From assembly GCA_905233595.1 (NCBI GenBank), contig CAJOFI010000087.1:1-5759 (forward strand): DNA of 5,759 nt, in the 5' to 3' direction. This document shows, piece by piece, positions 5,058-5,759 of the stretch. This DNA is from an uncultured Oscillospiraceae bacterium (GTDB lineage: Bacteria; Bacillota; Clostridia; Oscillospirales; Oscillospiraceae). The notes under the pieces are model-generated. The model was not told the DNA's origin and ran no database searches. It saw only the letters and a program-made list of their open reading frames with translations. Positions within the stretch are counted from its first letter, which is position 1, and the number at the start of each line of letters is the position of its first letter. Position numbers and translations under genes: made by a program.

Positions 5058-5759
5058 GTGATCCAAACACTTCGGAAAGCCTGGGGTGTGCCCGAGCTGC
5101 GCAAGAAGATCATCTTCACGATCCTGATCCTCTTGATCTTCCGCCTCGGCAATGCGATCCCGGTGCCCTACGTCAATACCACGCTGCTCCAGAGCTATCT
5201 GGACGGCATGAGCACGACGGTGCTGGGGCTGTACAACGTGATGTCCGGCGGCGCGTTCGCGCAGGCGACGGTGTTCGCCCTCGGCGTCCAGCCGTATATC
5301 AACAGCTCCATCATCATCCAGCTGCTGACCATCGCCATCCCCGCCCTCGAGCGTCTGGCTCGTGACGGCGGCGAGGCCGGCAAGAAGAAGATCGCATCCA
5401 TCACGCGCTACGCTACCGTCGCCATCGCCCTCCTGCAGGGTCTCGGCTACTATATGCTGATGCGCAACTACGGCATCCTTGAGCAGTCCGGCTTCGGCGT
5501 CGCTCTGGTCATCATCATCTCGTTTGTCGCCGGCTCCGCCTTCGTCATGTGGCTGGGCGAGCAGGTCAACGAGTTCGGTATCGGCAACGGCATTTCCATC
5601 ATCCTGTTCGCGGGCATCGTTTCCCGCGTGCCGACGATGGTCTCCGCCGCCCGCAGCTATATCCTCACCGCGGAGAACACTGGCCTCGCGTGCCTCTATA
5701 TGGCGCTCCTGGTTCTGGGTATGCTGCTGCTGATCATCCTGATCGTGCACGTCAGCGCT
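5058..5759 (+). CDS. secY: Preprotein translocase channel subunit SecY (5' part, cut by window end)
   Basis: SecY forms the protein-conducting pore of the Sec translocon in the cytoplasmic membrane, working with SecE, SecG and the SecA ATPase; it also inserts membrane proteins delivered by SRP. The window holds 234 codons, about half of a usual 420-440 residue SecY. The start is GTG directly after the rplO TAA, giving MIQTLRKAWGVPELRKKI, a standard clostridial opening. Conserved SecY parts are the first membrane helix (18-35), FALGVQPYINSSIIIQLL (73-90), IPALERLARDGGEAGKKK (94-111), which spans the first cytoplasmic loop, and EFGIGNGISIILFAGI (172-187). Further hydrophobic stretches lie near 117-135, 147-166 and 211-231. 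No frameshift is seen before the edge. Confidence 0.97.
   Translation, partial: MIQTLRKAWGVPELRKKIIFTILILLIFRLGNAIPVPYVNTTLLQSYLDGMSTTVLGLYNVMSGGAFAQATVFALGVQPYINSSIIIQLLTIAIPALERLARDGGEAGKKKIASITRYATVAIALLQGLGYYMLMRNYGILEQSGFGVALVIIISFVAGSAFVMWLGEQVNEFGIGNGISIILFAGIVSRVPTMVSAARSYILTAENTGLACLYMALLVLGMLLLIILIVHVSA

Noticed and set aside
4482..5750. 422-codon open frame on the minus strand opposite rpmD, rplO and secY
   Set aside because: It is a shadow caused by the strong third-position bias of the real genes. Its translation is low-complexity (runs of D, A, L, G), and every base is explained by conserved genes on the other strand.

Overview
The window is a stretch of bacterial chromosome covering the end of the S10 and most of the spc ribosomal-protein gene cluster, all on the + strand. 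It runs rplP-rpmC-rpsQ-rplN-rplX-rplE-rpsN-rpsH-rplF-rplR-rpsE-rpmD-rplO-secY, with secY cut by the right edge. The gene order, the 61-residue zinc-ribbon S14, the L24 with a C-terminal pair of CxxC motifs, and strong AAGGAGG ribosome binding sites point to a Firmicute of class Clostridia. High GC (roughly 60 % by eye) with C- or G-ending codons suggests an Oscillospiraceae/Ruminococcaceae-type gut anaerobe. That family placement is inference from composition and protein style, not a search result.

Layout. Positions 1-92 hold an unusually AT-rich stretch in an open frame that ends on the first base of the rplP start; by position it should be the end of rpsC, but the sequence is not convincing. 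Positions 92-2455 carry L16, L29, S17, L14, L24, L5 and S14, tightly packed. Positions 2456-2594 form the only sizeable gap (139 bases), with three consecutive potential RNA hairpins ahead of rpsH. Positions 2595-4444 carry S8, L6, L18 and S5. Positions 4457-4601 are an rpmD (L30) with both ends recognisable but about 38 bases missing from the middle, so the reading frame is broken. L15 follows (4617-5057), and secY starts with GTG directly after the L15 stop.

The genes supply components of both ribosomal subunits plus the central channel protein of the Sec translocon, and are almost certainly co-transcribed. Spacing is short throughout. At most junctions the AA of the upstream TAA stop is also the start of the next Shine-Dalgarno, consistent with translational coupling. 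No promoter or rho-independent terminator was found.

Most of the window is conventional. The points deserving attention are the damaged rpmD, the structured rpsN-rpsH gap, and the compositional break at the left edge. I see no evidence for a new multi-gene system.
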